Origin: Pedosphaera sp.
Lineage (GTDB): Bacteria; Verrucomicrobiota; Verrucomicrobiia; Limisphaerales; UBA9464
Length of the DNA stretch: 64,000 bases
Direction: 5' to 3'
Assembly (NCBI GenBank): GCA_009695205.1
Contig: SIBK01000003.1
Span: forward strand, 1-64,000
Positions 26,209 through 36,046 of this stretch are shown piece by piece. The stretch's first letter is position 1. Every line of letters starts with the position of its first letter. A program made the translations under genes and the position numbers. Below the pieces are notes generated by a model. The model did not search any database. It was not told where the DNA came from and saw only the letters and a list, made by a program, of their open reading frames with translations.

Positions 26209-27437
26209 GACAGGGGGTCGCCCTGTGGTGTCATTGGAATAATATTCGAGGAGTTGCGCTGATGATTCAGGGGTGGGTTATGTGCCGTGCGGTCGAGTCT
26301 CACTGAATGTAATTGGGTTCCCGGTCGATGGCGGAAAAGACTTAGATCAAAACGGCTTCGGCCCGACATAAGCAAGTCCGCCACAACCTCTCCAATGACT
26401 GCGGAAAACTTGAACCCGTGTCCCGAGCACGGGCTGACGATCAGGACTTGCGGGTACGCTGGATGGCGGTCGATCCAGAAGTGCTCGTCCGGAGTCATCG
26501 TGTATTTGCAGACCACGGCTTCGCGCAAGGAGTCGGCCGCTGCGGGCAGAAAGCGGCGTAGGATGCCCTGCATGCCTTCGATCTCTTCCGGGCTGACTTC
26601 CCGGTCCTCGGCATTCGGATCGGCCGGTTCGCCGCGGTGATGGCAGGCGACTTTGACGCCGTTGCCTAGGTCGGGGAAACCGTAGAAGAACCGGTCACCG
26701 TCGTATTGCCAAAGATGAACTGGGCAGCGGTCAGGATGAAAAACGTCCGGTGTGCGCGCTGCGCCGAACCAAAACTGCACCTGACGTTCGACAGTGAACG
26801 GCAGGTTGAGGTCTGGAAGCAGCGAGTTGATCCAGCTTCCGGCCGTAAGCACGAGCTGGCGTGCGCGATACTTGCCGAGGGCAGTGACGACGCAGACACC
26901 GTCGCCGTCGGGCGACCAGTGAAGCACCTGTTCGTCGAAGCGTAGCGTGGCGCCGTGTCCTGCGGCGAGGCGGAGATTAGCGGCAACGCAGCGTTCGGGG
27001 AAAAGAATGCCCGCGCGCGGTTCGAACACGGCGAGCATGTCGTTGTCTGGGCGCAATCCTGGGTACCGGCGCCGGACATCCCCGGCCGTGAGCACTTCGT
27101 GAGGGAGATGGTGTGCCTCCACGCTTCGACGGGCGCCGCTGACCACCACGCCGTCGGGTGGGCCGATCATCAGGCCGCCGGTCCGGCGTAACAATTCCTC
27201 TCCCACGGCGTGCGCCAGAGTGTCCCAGAGTTCGTAGGCGCGCTGGATGAGCGGCACATAATCCGGGTGTTCGAAGTAGGCTTCGCGGATGATGCGCGTC
27301 TGTCCGTGGGACGAGCCGAGCGTGTGCGGTGGCGTGAAGCGGTCCAGGCCGAGCACCTTCGCGCCGCGTTGCGCGAGGTGGTGCGCGGCGGCACTTCCCA
27401 TCGCGCCGAGACCGACGATCAAGAAGTCATTGAACAT
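26205..27437 (-). CDS. Sarcosine oxidase / N-methyltryptophan oxidase-like flavoenzyme
   Basis: A DAO-type FAD oxidase of 410 residues. The Rossmann motif VGLGAMGSAAAHHLAQRGAK is at the N-terminus, followed by LGLDRFTPPHTLGSSHGQTR and RIIREAYFEHPDYVPL, diagnostic for monomeric sarcosine oxidases. KYTMTPDEHFWIDRHP and SPCSGHGFKFSAVIGEVVAD lie near the C-terminus; in monomeric sarcosine oxidase FAD is covalently bound to Cys in the latter type of motif. I start at 27437 (MFNDFLIVG), because the 34 residues upstream lie in repeat DNA. A 25-residue C-terminal tail extends beyond the family norm and overlaps the CotH start. Confidence 0.88.
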   Translation of the reverse strand: MFNDFLIVGLGAMGSAAAHHLAQRGAKVLGLDRFTPPHTLGSSHGQTRIIREAYFEHPDYVPLIQRAYELWDTLAHAVGEELLRRTGGLMIGPPDGVVVSGARRSVEAHHLPHEVLTAGDVRRRYPGLRPDNDMLAVFEPRAGILFPERCVAANLRLAAGHGATLRFDEQVLHWSPDGDGVCVVTALGKYRARQLVLTAGSWINSLLPDLNLPFTVERQVQFWFGAARTPDVFHPDRCPVHLWQYDGDRFFYGFPDLGNGVKVACHHRGEPADPNAEDREVSPEEIEGMQGILRRFLPAAADSLREAVVCKYTMTPDEHFWIDRHPAYPQVLIVSPCSGHGFKFSAVIGEVVADLLMSGRSRFDLSLFRHRPGTQLHSVRLDRTAHNPPLNHQRNSSNIIPMTPQGDPLS

Positions 27438-27444
27438 GGTTGAT

Positions 27445-27540
27445 GGAAGTCTCTGACTCCGCGAGCGCAGCGCAAGGTAGTACTCGATTCGAAGGGCTGC
27501 AGAGCGGCCGCAAACTGTCAAGCCGGAGACCTGACCCACA
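27445..27540. repeat. Dispersed repeat upstream of the sarcosine oxidase gene
   Basis: This ~96-bp stretch starts with a GGAAGTCTCTGACTCC palindrome and ends with AGCCGGAGACCTGACCCACA. The second motif matches GGCCGGAGACCTGTCCCACA at 51856-51875 with few differences. On the minus strand both copies can be read as GQVSGL-type peptides, which I recall as common spurious ORFs in these genomes. Confidence 0.6.
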
Positions 27541-27555
27541 GAACTAGCTCGCGAT

Positions 27556-27588
27556 GTGATCCGTGTCCATCGGTGTTCATTCGTGGTT
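27556..27588. repeat. Short periodic repeat (GAACAC/GGACACGGAT type)
   Basis: On the minus strand it reads AACCACGAATGAACAC then CGATGGACACGGATCAC. Related ~11-bp units (CGAATGAACAC, CGATGGACACG) follow one another. Similar ACACGGAT strings are common in intergenic DNA of these bacteria (from memory). It sits just past the end of dnaE2. Confidence 0.45.
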
Positions 27589-27593
27589 CCAGA

Positions 27594-30500
27594 TCAATGA
27601 AAATCATGTGAATGGCGGCCTTCCAGGGCCGTCCCGGAGAGACGTTCGATTTTCTGCGCCTGGATATGTATCGTGCCGTGTCGGCTCTGGGCTGTTCCTT
27701 CGATTACCAAGAATGGCTCCAGGGTGATCGTCAGTCGTTCCTGCTCGAACAACTCCGCCGAAACGATGGCGTTACTAATTCCGGTTTCATCTTCAAGACT
27801 GACGAACACCACTCCCTTGGCGGTGCCCGGCCGCTGTCGGCAAATTACCTGACCGCCGATCCGGATGCGGGTGCCATGAACCACCTGCTTGAGATCGGCT
27901 GCGGTCCATAAGTCAGGCAGGCCGGAGCGCAAAAGGGCCATCGGGTGCGGACCTGTCGTGAGCTGGAGTCCGAAATAATCGGCTTCCAGGCGCTCGAAGG
28001 CGTCCATCGGTCGAAGGGGAGAGGTTCGTTCGATTGGAGTTCCAGCGGTTGATGGGTGGAACAGATCGCCGGTGCGAACCGGTCGTGCGACATCCCAGAG
28101 GGCGGCTCGGCGATGGGCGGCGAGAACGTTCAAGGCTCCGATACCGGCGAGGGTTTGGAGTTCATCGGCACTGAGATGGGTGCGAGTTTTAAAATCATCA
28201 AGGGATGTGAAGGGGCGCTGATGGCGCGCGGTGAGGATGGACCCGATTGAATAATGTCGGAGGCCGCGCACCTGTCGGAGGCCCAAGCGCAGTGTGACGT
28301 CGGATTCCACGGTGCAGTCGGCTGATGATTCCTGAACACACACGGGCCGGAGGGTCAGTCCCCGACGACGGGCATCCTTCACCAGAGTGGCGGGTGAGTA
28401 GAAGCCCATGGGTTGGTTGTTGAGCAGGCCGGCATAGAACTCGGCGGCCCGGTGCACCTTCAGCCAGGCGCTCGCGTAGGCGAGTAGAGCGAAACTGATG
28501 GCGTGGGATTCCGGAAAACCATAGAGGGCGAAAGCACCGACCGCCTTGACGATGCGGTCCGCCACTTCGGAATCGACGCCCTTCCGGACCATCGCTTCGT
28601 GAAGTTTGCCTCCGATCTGACGCATTTTTTCTTCAGAGCGATGGAAGCTCAGCGCCCGTCGCAATTCCTCCGCTTCGGTGCCCGTGAAATCGGCCATGAC
28701 CATGGCAATCTGCAACATCTGCTCCTGGAAAAGCGGCACACCGAGCGTCCGTTCCAGCACGGGCTTTACCCGTTCGTCGTAGTAGGTGATCGGTTCCTCG
28801 CCGCCACGCCGGCGGAGAAAAGGATGCGCGAGATCACCCTGGATTGGGCCCGGGCGTATCAATGCCACTTCGATTACTAAATCGTAGAAATTCTTAGGCT
28901 TCATCCGCGGCAACGTGGCCATTTGAGCGCGGCTCTCGACCTGGAACACACCCACGGTGTCGGCTGCCTGCAACAAGGCATAGGTGGCCGGATCGTTTTC
29001 CGGAAGTTGGGCGAGATCGACAGGACGTCCTCGCTCGGAAGTCAATTGGAGTGTGTCCTGCAAGACCGCCATCATTCCCAATCCGAGCAGATCCACCTTG
29101 ATGATCCCGAGGTCTTCGCAGTCGTCCTTATCCCATTGTCCCACGACCCGCCCGGGCATGGCGGCATTTTCGAGAGGCATGATTCCGTCGAGTTGTCCCT
29201 GGCAGATGATCATGCCTCCGGTGTGCTGGCCGAGATGGCGTGGCAGGTGGCGCATCTGTTCGTAAACGCGAATGAACGCGTTCGTCCGCGGGTGTGTCGC
29301 AGGCAAACCGGCCCGCTCCATTTGGGCCGCCAATTCCAGCGTGTGTGGGAAATCACCGTGACCGAAAAGATTGGCGAATCGGTCCAGCACATCGGCAGGA
29401 AAATTCAGGCATTTCCCGATCTCCCGCGCGGCACTTCGGCCACGATACGTGATCACCGTGGCCGTCATCGCGGCACCGCGAGGGCCGTAGCGACGGAACA
29501 CCTCCTGGATCACTTGTTCCCGTCGATCGCCACTGGGCAAGTCGATGTCGATGTCGGGCCAGCCCTTGCGCCCTTCACTGAGGAACCGTTCGAAGAGGAC
29601 ATTGAACCGGACGGGATCGACGGCGGTGATGCCGAGGCAGAAGCAGACCGCGCTGTTGGCGGCGCTGCCGCGCCCCTGGGCGAGGATGTTCTGTTTACGG
29701 CAGAACCGGACCAGGTCGGCGACGATGAGAAAATAGCCGGAGAAACCCAGTTTATGGATTAAAGCGAGTTCCTTGCGGAGCAGTGCTCGGACTTTGTCGG
29801 GGATACTGTCGGGATAGCGATTGCGGGCTCCAGCCCATGCCTGGGCTTCGAGCACCTGTTCCATGGTTTCGCCTGGACCGACGGGGTACCATGGAAACTC
29901 GTAACCCAGGTCCTTGAGAGAGAACTGCAGCCGGTCGGCCAGGCGGCGTGTGTTGAGGATGGATTCTGGGAGATCGATGAACAGCGCCCGCATTTGTGCT
30001 GCGGTTTTGACGTGACACTCGGCATTGAGCGCGAGCCGGCGGCCGGCGGCATCGAGGTGGGTGTGGTGACGGAGACAGGTAAACACATCGAGAACAGGTC
30101 GGCCAACCGGCGTGGCGTGGAGCACGCCGTTCGTAGCGAGCAGAGGGAGATTTCGATCGCGTGCCAAGTCCACCAGAGATCGAACGATGCGGTCGTCATC
30201 GCGGGTGAGGTGCCGCTGCAATTCGACGAAGACATTGCTCGCGCCAAAGGTGTGGATCAACTGATCGACGCAGGCTGTCGGAGAACTCTGCTCGGTTGAG
30301 GATCGTCGGGTCCGAGGTTGTAGCAGAGCGCGAATCAACGGGCCTGAGCGATCGCCGGTAAGGGCCACGAGCCCGGAGGCAAATTCTGGAAGCTCGTCCC
30401 AGCGGACTCGACCTTCTCCCTTCGGGGCGCGGAGATGGGCTTGGGTGAGGAGGCGACACACGTTGCGATATCCCGTTTGAGATTCGACTAAGACGGGCAG

Positions 30501-30731
30501 GACCGAAGCGTCTTCGAGCACCAATTCCGCTCCGATGATGGGGCGCACCCCGGCGGATCGGGCGGCGGAGAAGAAGCGGGGCGCGCCGTAAACCCCCATG
30601 CGGTCGCAGAGTGCAAACGCGGGCAGAGCGGCGGCGGCGGCCGATTCGGCCAGTTGCTCGGGAAGAGAGGCTCCGCGAAGGAAGCTGAATCCGCTCCGGG
30701 CATGGAGTTCAATATAATCGGAGGGGGACAT
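27594..30731 (-). CDS. dnaE2: Error-prone DNA polymerase III alpha-type subunit
   Basis: A C-family polymerase of the DnaE2/ImuC class, about 1045 residues. The N-terminal PHP domain starts YIELHARSGFSFLRGAS. The palm motifs include GRGSAANSAVCFCLGIT and the catalytic PDIDIDLPSGDRREQVI. A helix-hairpin-helix region and an OB fold (TRIRIGGQVICRQRPGTAKG) follow, and the protein ends in SHDFH, a known DnaE2 ending. It makes mutagenic translesion copies after DNA damage with ImuA and ImuB. The frame is open to a TTG at 30755; I chose the ATG at 30731 (MSPSDYIELHAR). It follows imuB directly, so all three genes form one operon. Confidence 0.93.
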   Translation of the reverse strand: MSPSDYIELHARSGFSFLRGASLPEQLAESAAAAALPAFALCDRMGVYGAPRFFSAARSAGVRPIIGAELVLEDASVLPVLVESQTGYRNVCRLLTQAHLRAPKGEGRVRWDELPEFASGLVALTGDRSGPLIRALLQPRTRRSSTEQSSPTACVDQLIHTFGASNVFVELQRHLTRDDDRIVRSLVDLARDRNLPLLATNGVLHATPVGRPVLDVFTCLRHHTHLDAAGRRLALNAECHVKTAAQMRALFIDLPESILNTRRLADRLQFSLKDLGYEFPWYPVGPGETMEQVLEAQAWAGARNRYPDSIPDKVRALLRKELALIHKLGFSGYFLIVADLVRFCRKQNILAQGRGSAANSAVCFCLGITAVDPVRFNVLFERFLSEGRKGWPDIDIDLPSGDRREQVIQEVFRRYGPRGAAMTATVITYRGRSAAREIGKCLNFPADVLDRFANLFGHGDFPHTLELAAQMERAGLPATHPRTNAFIRVYEQMRHLPRHLGQHTGGMIICQGQLDGIMPLENAAMPGRVVGQWDKDDCEDLGIIKVDLLGLGMMAVLQDTLQLTSERGRPVDLAQLPENDPATYALLQAADTVGVFQVESRAQMATLPRMKPKNFYDLVIEVALIRPGPIQGDLAHPFLRRRGGEEPITYYDERVKPVLERTLGVPLFQEQMLQIAMVMADFTGTEAEELRRALSFHRSEEKMRQIGGKLHEAMVRKGVDSEVADRIVKAVGAFALYGFPESHAISFALLAYASAWLKVHRAAEFYAGLLNNQPMGFYSPATLVKDARRRGLTLRPVCVQESSADCTVESDVTLRLGLRQVRGLRHYSIGSILTARHQRPFTSLDDFKTRTHLSADELQTLAGIGALNVLAAHRRAALWDVARPVRTGDLFHPSTAGTPIERTSPLRPMDAFERLEADYFGLQLTTGPHPMALLRSGLPDLWTAADLKQVVHGTRIRIGGQVICRQRPGTAKGVVFVSLEDETGISNAIVSAELFEQERLTITLEPFLVIEGTAQSRHGTIHIQAQKIERLSGTALEGRHSHDFH

Positions 30732-30755
30732 TGGCAAACTGGATTGCTGAATCAA

Positions 30756-32285
30756 TCAGTCAATCACGGCTTCGATAAACCAGCCTTCCGGATGGCGGCT
30801 AAGGCGCAGACCCTGGTGATCGCGGGCGAGGACATCCCATTCTTCCCGTTCCCAGGCACCCGGTTCCCACCAGCGGCCGGAGATTTTCCAGGGGCCGTGG
30901 ACCTGCTGAAGCCGGCCTCCTCCCAAACGGCTTCGCACGCTCAACGGGACGGGCGCCGGGGCTTCGGGAGACTCCGTTCCGGTTTCGACCTGGGCCGGTT
31001 GAGCGGGCCTGAGTCGGCGCAGCGGCACGGCGGCGAGCAAATCGTCCGACCACTGCAACGGGGGCGCAGGAGCGTTTTCAAAATTGGGAGGCACGAGTTG
31101 AAAGGCATCGGGATAATGGCTTTCTTCGAGGATGGGTGTGCCGACGCGGTCTGCGCCGACGAGTGCGGCGAGGCAGGCGAGCGTTTCAGCGAAACGATTG
31201 GGATCTCGAACCGCGGCTTCGAACAGAGTGAACTGTCGCTGACGGGGCAGGGTGGGGCGTACTTCGAGTCGGACAGCGGTAATGGGAGCGTCCGTGCGGA
31301 TTCCCTCCAGAAACGTGTGCAGCATCCGGAAGAGGATATCGGGATCGCGAGTGGGAGCGGGAACCCGGAGGAGTTGTTCGAACGGAGCGCCGGATTCCAG
31401 CGCTATTCGGAAATACAACTGTTCGGCGACGAGACCAGCCGGTTCGAGGCGACGGTGGAGTTGATCGAGGAAGCGTCGAAGGACAAACAGCAAAGGTTCG
31501 ACGGATTCGACGGGCTCTTCGAACTCACGGGTTTCGATGAATTCCTCGGGGGGAGCCACCGGTTTCAAAGGTCGGGTTGCGGTGGTCGAGGAGGCGGCGA
31601 TCATGGCGAGAGCTTCCAACCCGAGGCGATCGGCGAGAGCTTCCTGGCCGAGGGCGAGCAATTCTCCCACCGAACGGATCCCCCATTTTTCGAGGATTCC
31701 AATCAAATCGGACGAGGGATTCAGGGCAATGATTGGCAGACGATCCACAAAGCGCCGCGGCTCCGTGATTACTTGAATCGCGGCGGAATCTGGCGTTTCG
31801 AGCATTCCCCAGCAGGCGGCGAGTCGGGCAATGTTTGGCGTGCCACCGAGACCGATCCGTGGTTGTAATTGGAGATATTGCACGGCGCGTTCCAGGCGGC
31901 TGGCCCAGTTGGAAAGTGTCTCTGCGGAGGCTCCACGCAGCTCGGCAAGATTCCGCAGATCCAGCGTGAACAAGCCCAGGGATGTCGCCTCTAAATGCGG
32001 CGAAAAGCCGCAAAGACATTGCACCAGGGCCGTGGTTGCAACGGTTTCCTGCGCAGGCGAACGTCGTCGGAGGATCAAGTCCCGGCTTCGAGCAATCGCC
32101 TGCGTTGCGGTGAGTCCGTTGCCGACGCCGGCATCACGAGCGGGCCGTGTGGCTTCCATGACCACCGGGGTGTTGCGGGTCGGGTCGAGGAGGGCCACCG
32201 CGCGATTCCACAACTCCGGTTCATGTCGCAACACAGCCTGAAGCGCGTAGGCGGGAAGTTGGATCACGGCATACATGGCATGCAA
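30756..32285 (-). CDS. imuB: ImuB, Y-family polymerase-like protein without catalytic acids
   Basis: A 509-residue Y-family polymerase homologue. The first strand reads YAVIQLPAYALQAVLRHEPE where active polymerases have the acidic DxD residue, so it is probably inactive, as expected for ImuB. The HhH-like region has ILEKWGIRSVGELLALGQEA. Its known role is a scaffold joining ImuA, the beta clamp and DnaE2. A clamp-binding motif may be QFTLFEA near residue 337. The C-terminus holds PWKISGRWWEPGAWEREEWD, characteristic of ImuB. It lies between imuA (10-bp gap) and dnaE2. Confidence 0.9.
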   Translation of the reverse strand: MHAMYAVIQLPAYALQAVLRHEPELWNRAVALLDPTRNTPVVMEATRPARDAGVGNGLTATQAIARSRDLILRRRSPAQETVATTALVQCLCGFSPHLEATSLGLFTLDLRNLAELRGASAETLSNWASRLERAVQYLQLQPRIGLGGTPNIARLAACWGMLETPDSAAIQVITEPRRFVDRLPIIALNPSSDLIGILEKWGIRSVGELLALGQEALADRLGLEALAMIAASSTTATRPLKPVAPPEEFIETREFEEPVESVEPLLFVLRRFLDQLHRRLEPAGLVAEQLYFRIALESGAPFEQLLRVPAPTRDPDILFRMLHTFLEGIRTDAPITAVRLEVRPTLPRQRQFTLFEAAVRDPNRFAETLACLAALVGADRVGTPILEESHYPDAFQLVPPNFENAPAPPLQWSDDLLAAVPLRRLRPAQPAQVETGTESPEAPAPVPLSVRSRLGGGRLQQVHGPWKISGRWWEPGAWEREEWDVLARDHQGLRLSRHPEGWFIEAVID

Positions 32286-32295
32286 AATCGAAGGT

Positions 32296-32973
32296 TTAAG
32301 CGGTCGCGGCCAACCGGCGAACGTCTTCTACGCCGGGTGCGGCGCGCAGGAGCTCAAAGTGCAGTCCGTTTCTCAACTGCTCGGGTGTGTTCCGTAACGC
32401 CTCCAAGCCGAGGCGGGCATCGATCTGGATCCGGTGATTGACTCCGCTCCCGAGCGGGTAAGGACTGACCAGCAGGAGAGTGCTCCGATGCTGTTCCCGC
32501 AGACGAGCGAGGCGAAACCAGACGGTGCCCTGGATCCGGCGCAGTTCCGTGACGGGATTGAGCTTCAAATCCAGGACCACCAGAGGGAAATTGGGATCGC
32601 GCAACAGCAGATCGACCGCTTTCAGGGCTTCGTCAGCCTGACGGCAACGAACCCAAAGCAGGCGGGAAAGAATCACCGGCGCCACCGCTGTGCAATCGAA
32701 GCTGTCCGCACCATCGACCAATGCCAGATATCGCCCTTGGGCGGCGGTTTCGCGCAGGAGCGAATGGATGACCTGCGCACTCCCGGACCCGTGGCCTGCC
32801 CCGACCAATTCCGTGAACTCGCCCCGGGGCAGTCCGCCGCCAAGGAGTTCATCGAGGGCAGGCACACCGGTGGGTTGAACGGCGGGCAGGGGTGCCACGG
32901 GCCGTGCCTGGGCACGGGGAAACCGCTCCGCGAGAATACGTCGCAATTCGATGATCTGAGCCGGAGCAGACAT
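32296..32973 (-). CDS. imuA: ImuA, RecA-like mutasome protein
   Basis: A 225-residue protein from the ATG at 32973 (MSAPAQIIELRRILAERFP); the frame extends upstream, but that region looks intergenic. It has the ImuA opening VQPTGVPALDELLGGGLPRG, with ELVGAGHGSGSAQVIHSLL in the Walker A position. The usual Lys of GKS/T is missing, as in several ImuA proteins. PLVVLDLKLNPVTELRRIQG follows in the Walker B region. It is the first gene of the imuA-imuB-dnaE2 cassette and is divergent from leuS, with a repeat-containing 162-bp spacer likely holding the damage-response promoter. Confidence 0.88.
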   Translation of the reverse strand: MSAPAQIIELRRILAERFPRAQARPVAPLPAVQPTGVPALDELLGGGLPRGEFTELVGAGHGSGSAQVIHSLLRETAAQGRYLALVDGADSFDCTAVAPVILSRLLWVRCRQADEALKAVDLLLRDPNFPLVVLDLKLNPVTELRRIQGTVWFRLARLREQHRSTLLLVSPYPLGSGVNHRIQIDARLGLEALRNTPEQLRNGLHFELLRAAPGVEDVRRLAATA

Positions 32974-33005
32974 GGCGTTGGTCGTAATTCGAGACAGGAA
33001 GGCAC

Positions 33006-33096
33006 CGTAATCTGCTTTCATCGTCTGGAAACACGAAACTGACGTAATCTGCAGGCCGGGGTCAGACAATGGCCGTCCTATCCTCCTTGGCCATTG
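33006..33096. promoter_or_regulatory. Candidate operator region between imuA and leuS
   Basis: CGTAATCTGC occurs twice in direct orientation (33006-33015 and 33043-33052). A perfect inverted repeat CAATGGCC-N14-GGCCATTG spans 33067-33096. The direct repeats lie nearer imuA and could bind a damage-response repressor; the inverted repeat lies in the leuS leader. No classical LexA box was recognised. This is inferred from layout only. Confidence 0.4.
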
Positions 33097-33135
33097 ATGC
33101 GCCGGTAGGTTTCAGCACATGCTCCCGGCTCATTT

Positions 33136-35871
33136 ATGTCGAGTCGCCGCCAGTATCCGTTCCACCTGATCGAACCCAAATGGCAAAAGGCCTGGGATGC
33201 AGAACAAACGTTCCGCGCCTGGAACCCTGGGGAGACCCTTCCCGCCGCGCATCCATTCTCGGTGAGGCATCGCCTCGGCGGCCAGGTGGCTTCCGCTCAG
33301 AATCTCCCGCGGAAGTACTACATTCTCGACATGTTCCCGTATCCGTCCGGCGCTGGCCTGCACGTCGGCCATCCGGAAGGCTACACCGCCACCGACATCC
33401 TCGCCCGATATCGTCGGGCCTCCGGGTTCAACGTCCTGCACCCCATGGGTTGGGATGCCTTCGGATTGCCCGCTGAGCAATACGCGATCAAGACCGGTCA
33501 GCACCCGCGAAAAACTACCGAAACCAACATCGCCAATTTCACCCGGCAGATCCGTTCGCTCGGCTTCAGCTATGACTGGTCCCGGGAAGTGGACACGACT
33601 GATCCGGGCTATTTTCGATGGACTCAATGGATTTTTCTCCAACTTTATAACGCTTGGTTCAATCCGGACACCGGTCGCGCGGAACCTATCATCACGTTGC
33701 GCTATCCGCCGGGAGTTTCGACGGTCGAAGAGCAGCGGACGTATCGCGATGCCCGTCGGTTGGCGTTTGTGGGTGAGGCGCCGGTGAATTGGTGTCTCGA
33801 ACTCGGCACCGTGCTCGCCAACGAGGAGGTCGTGGATGGAAAGAGCGAGGTCGGTGGGTTCCCTGTCATCCGCAAACCAATGCGTCAATGGATGCTGCGG
33901 ATCACGGCCTACGCGGAACGCCTCTTGACGGATCTCGATACGATTGAGTGGAGTGATTCGCTGAAGGAGATGCAGCGAAATTGGATCGGCCGCAGCGAAG
34001 GAGCGGAGGTTCGATTCGCGGTGGCGGATTCTACGGGAACGGCTGACATTTCCGTGTTCACAACCCGGCCGGACACCCTATTCGGAGCCACCTACATGGT
34101 CCTGTCCCCGGAACACCCGTTGGTATCCTCGATCACTACCCCCAGCCAACACTCAGCGGTCGCCGAGTACCGGACACTCGTTGCCCGAAAGTCCGACTTG
34201 GAACGGACGGAACTTGCCAAGGAAAAGTCAGGCGTCTTCACCGGAGCGGATGCGATCAATCCAGTGAATGGTGCGCGAATCCCAATTTGGATCGCGGATT
34301 ACGTGCTCGCGACCTACGGCACCGGAGCGATCATGGCGGTCCCCGGGCATGATGAACGGGACCTGGAATTCGCGACCAAGTTTGGGTTGCCGGTCCTCCA
34401 GGTGGTGCAACCCCCGGACCCTGCCGCAGAATGGCGTGGCTTTACCGATCCCGGCACGGCCGTCAACTCCGCTCACTGGGACCTTTCCTTGAACGGCCTC
34501 CCCACGGTCGAAGCGAAGCGAATGATCACGGACTGGCTTTCACTGAAGGGAATTGGACGACGCACAATCCAATTCAAACTGCGTGACTGGCTGTTCAGCC
34601 GACAACGCTATTGGGGCGAGCCATTCCCGATTGTGTGGCGCAAGGATTCCAATGGGGTGCTATTCCACGAGGCCCTTCCGGAGTCGGCGCTCCCGCTCCT
34701 GCCGCCTGTCCTCGAGGAATACAAGCCGACCCCGGATGGGCAGCCGCCCCTGGCACGTGCTGGAGAATGGTTGCGCCTTCCCGATGGGGCGGTGCGTGAG
34801 ACGAACACCATGCCGCAATGGGCGGGCAGCTGCTGGTATTACCTCCGATATTTGGATGCGCGAAATTCCGGCGCTTTCGTCGGACGCGAGCCGGAGAACT
34901 ACTGGATGGCATCCAATAATCCCGCGGAGAAGGTGCCGGGTGTGGACTTGTACGTGGGCGGCACCGAACACGCCGTTCTCCATCTTCTATACGCTCGTTT
35001 CTGGCACAAGGTGCTCTTCGATCTCGGTCATGTTTCGTCCGCGGAGCCATTCTTCAAATTGGTGAACCAGGGATTGATTCTCGGTGTCGATGGGCAAAAA
35101 ATGTCCAAGAGCCGGGGCAATGTCGTGAATCCCGACGACATCCTTCAAGAGTTTGGCGCCGATGCGTTTCGTCTCTATGAGATGTTCATGGGACCGCTGC
35201 AGGATGCCAAGCCGTGGAATACCCAGGGCGTGGAGGGAGTCTACCGTTTCCTGGGGCGGGTTTGGAGACTGTTCGTGGATGAGGACAGTGAAACGGAATT
35301 CGAACAGCGCTGCGCTGGAGAGCCGGGGCGGGCGTCGGAGTTTCTTCCTGGCATTCGCCTGCATGGCGCGATCACAGAGGTTGCCGCCAATTCAGCCCAA
35401 CTCAAGGCGCTGCACGCCTGCATTCGAAAAGTCACCGAAGATCTCGACGGACTTCGCTTCAACACGGCGATTTCGGCCATGATGGTTCTCGTGAATGAAA
35501 TGATGACCTGGGAGAAACGTCCGGCGTCCGTCCTGACCGTCTTCCTGCAGCTTCTCAGTCCCTTTGCGCCCCATCTTGCCGAGGAACTCTGGGCCAAGGT
35601 TCATACCACGCTTCAACGACCGCTCCCCTCTCTCGTGTACGCACCGTGGCCGTCGTATGACCCGGCGCTTTTGTTGGAGGACACGCTCGAAATCCCAGTA
35701 CAAATAAACGGCAAACTGCGGGATGTGATCCGGGTCGCTGCCGCCGCTCCCCAATCGGAACTCGAATCGGCAGCTCTACTGTCGGAAAAGGTGCGCCAGT
35801 TCATCGAGGGAAAGACGATTCGCAGGATCATCGTCGTGCCTCGAAAGATGGTGAATATTGTCGCAAGCTGA
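33136..35871 (+). CDS. leuS: Leucyl-tRNA synthetase
   Basis: Class I synthetase that charges tRNA-Leu, 911 residues. The HIGH motif appears as [16 protein letters not shown] and the KMSKS motif as [16 protein letters not shown]. The editing domain has [20 protein letters not shown] and [16 protein letters not shown] with the conserved Asp. A C-terminal anticodon-binding domain ends the protein. Near the N-terminus an extra ~25 residues ([20 protein letters not shown]) lie between the first helix and the catalytic strand [14 protein letters not shown], a lineage-type insertion. The start ATG opens [17 protein letters not shown]. Confidence 0.98.
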   Translation: MSSRRQYPFHLIEPKWQKAWDAEQTFRAWNPGETLPAAHPFSVRHRLGGQVASAQNLPRKYYILDMFPYPSGAGLHVGHPEGYTATDILARYRRASGFNVLHPMGWDAFGLPAEQYAIKTGQHPRKTTETNIANFTRQIRSLGFSYDWSREVDTTDPGYFRWTQWIFLQLYNAWFNPDTGRAEPIITLRYPPGVSTVEEQRTYRDARRLAFVGEAPVNWCLELGTVLANEEVVDGKSEVGGFPVIRKPMRQWMLRITAYAERLLTDLDTIEWSDSLKEMQRNWIGRSEGAEVRFAVADSTGTADISVFTTRPDTLFGATYMVLSPEHPLVSSITTPSQHSAVAEYRTLVARKSDLERTELAKEKSGVFTGADAINPVNGARIPIWIADYVLATYGTGAIMAVPGHDERDLEFATKFGLPVLQVVQPPDPAAEWRGFTDPGTAVNSAHWDLSLNGLPTVEAKRMITDWLSLKGIGRRTIQFKLRDWLFSRQRYWGEPFPIVWRKDSNGVLFHEALPESALPLLPPVLEEYKPTPDGQPPLARAGEWLRLPDGAVRETNTMPQWAGSCWYYLRYLDARNSGAFVGREPENYWMASNNPAEKVPGVDLYVGGTEHAVLHLLYARFWHKVLFDLGHVSSAEPFFKLVNQGLILGVDGQKMSKSRGNVVNPDDILQEFGADAFRLYEMFMGPLQDAKPWNTQGVEGVYRFLGRVWRLFVDEDSETEFEQRCAGEPGRASEFLPGIRLHGAITEVAANSAQLKALHACIRKVTEDLDGLRFNTAISAMMVLVNEMMTWEKRPASVLTVFLQLLSPFAPHLAEELWAKVHTTLQRPLPSLVYAPWPSYDPALLLEDTLEIPVQINGKLRDVIRVAAAAPQSELESAALLSEKVRQFIEGKTIRRIIVVPRKMVNIVAS

Positions 35872-35893
35872 ACTGTGCGGTATGGTGGGCCGG

Positions 35894-36043
35894 ATGTGGC
35901 GATTGACGCGACAAGAACAACGCGTGGTGTTCGTGGTGTTGCTGATTTTTCTCGGCGGCATTGCGGGCCGCGTGTGGCTGAGAACTCACCCCGGTGCGAG
36001 GGCAACACCCGGTTCAACGTCCATCGCCGTTCCAGTTCACTGA
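35894..36043 (+). CDS. Small single-pass membrane protein after leuS
   Basis: A 49-residue protein starting MWRLTRQEQRVVFVVLLIFL, with a single membrane helix and then GRVWLRTHPGARATPG. The N-terminus resembles the anchor of ComEA-like proteins, but no helix-hairpin-helix domain follows. The frame opens at 35858 inside leuS; I prefer the ATG at 35894. It ends 3 bp before the next gene, so coupled translation is likely. Function unknown. Confidence 0.5.
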   Translation: MWRLTRQEQRVVFVVLLIFLGGIAGRVWLRTHPGARATPGSTSIAVPVH

Positions 36044-36046
36044 ACT

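Noticed and set aside
28923-29762. 279-codon plus-strand frame inside dnaE2
   Set aside because: It lies fully within the catalytic part of dnaE2, and its composition is that of an antisense shadow.
30654-31868. 404-codon plus-strand frame over dnaE2 and imuB
   Set aside because: It crosses two clearly real genes on the other strand and has no recognisable motif.
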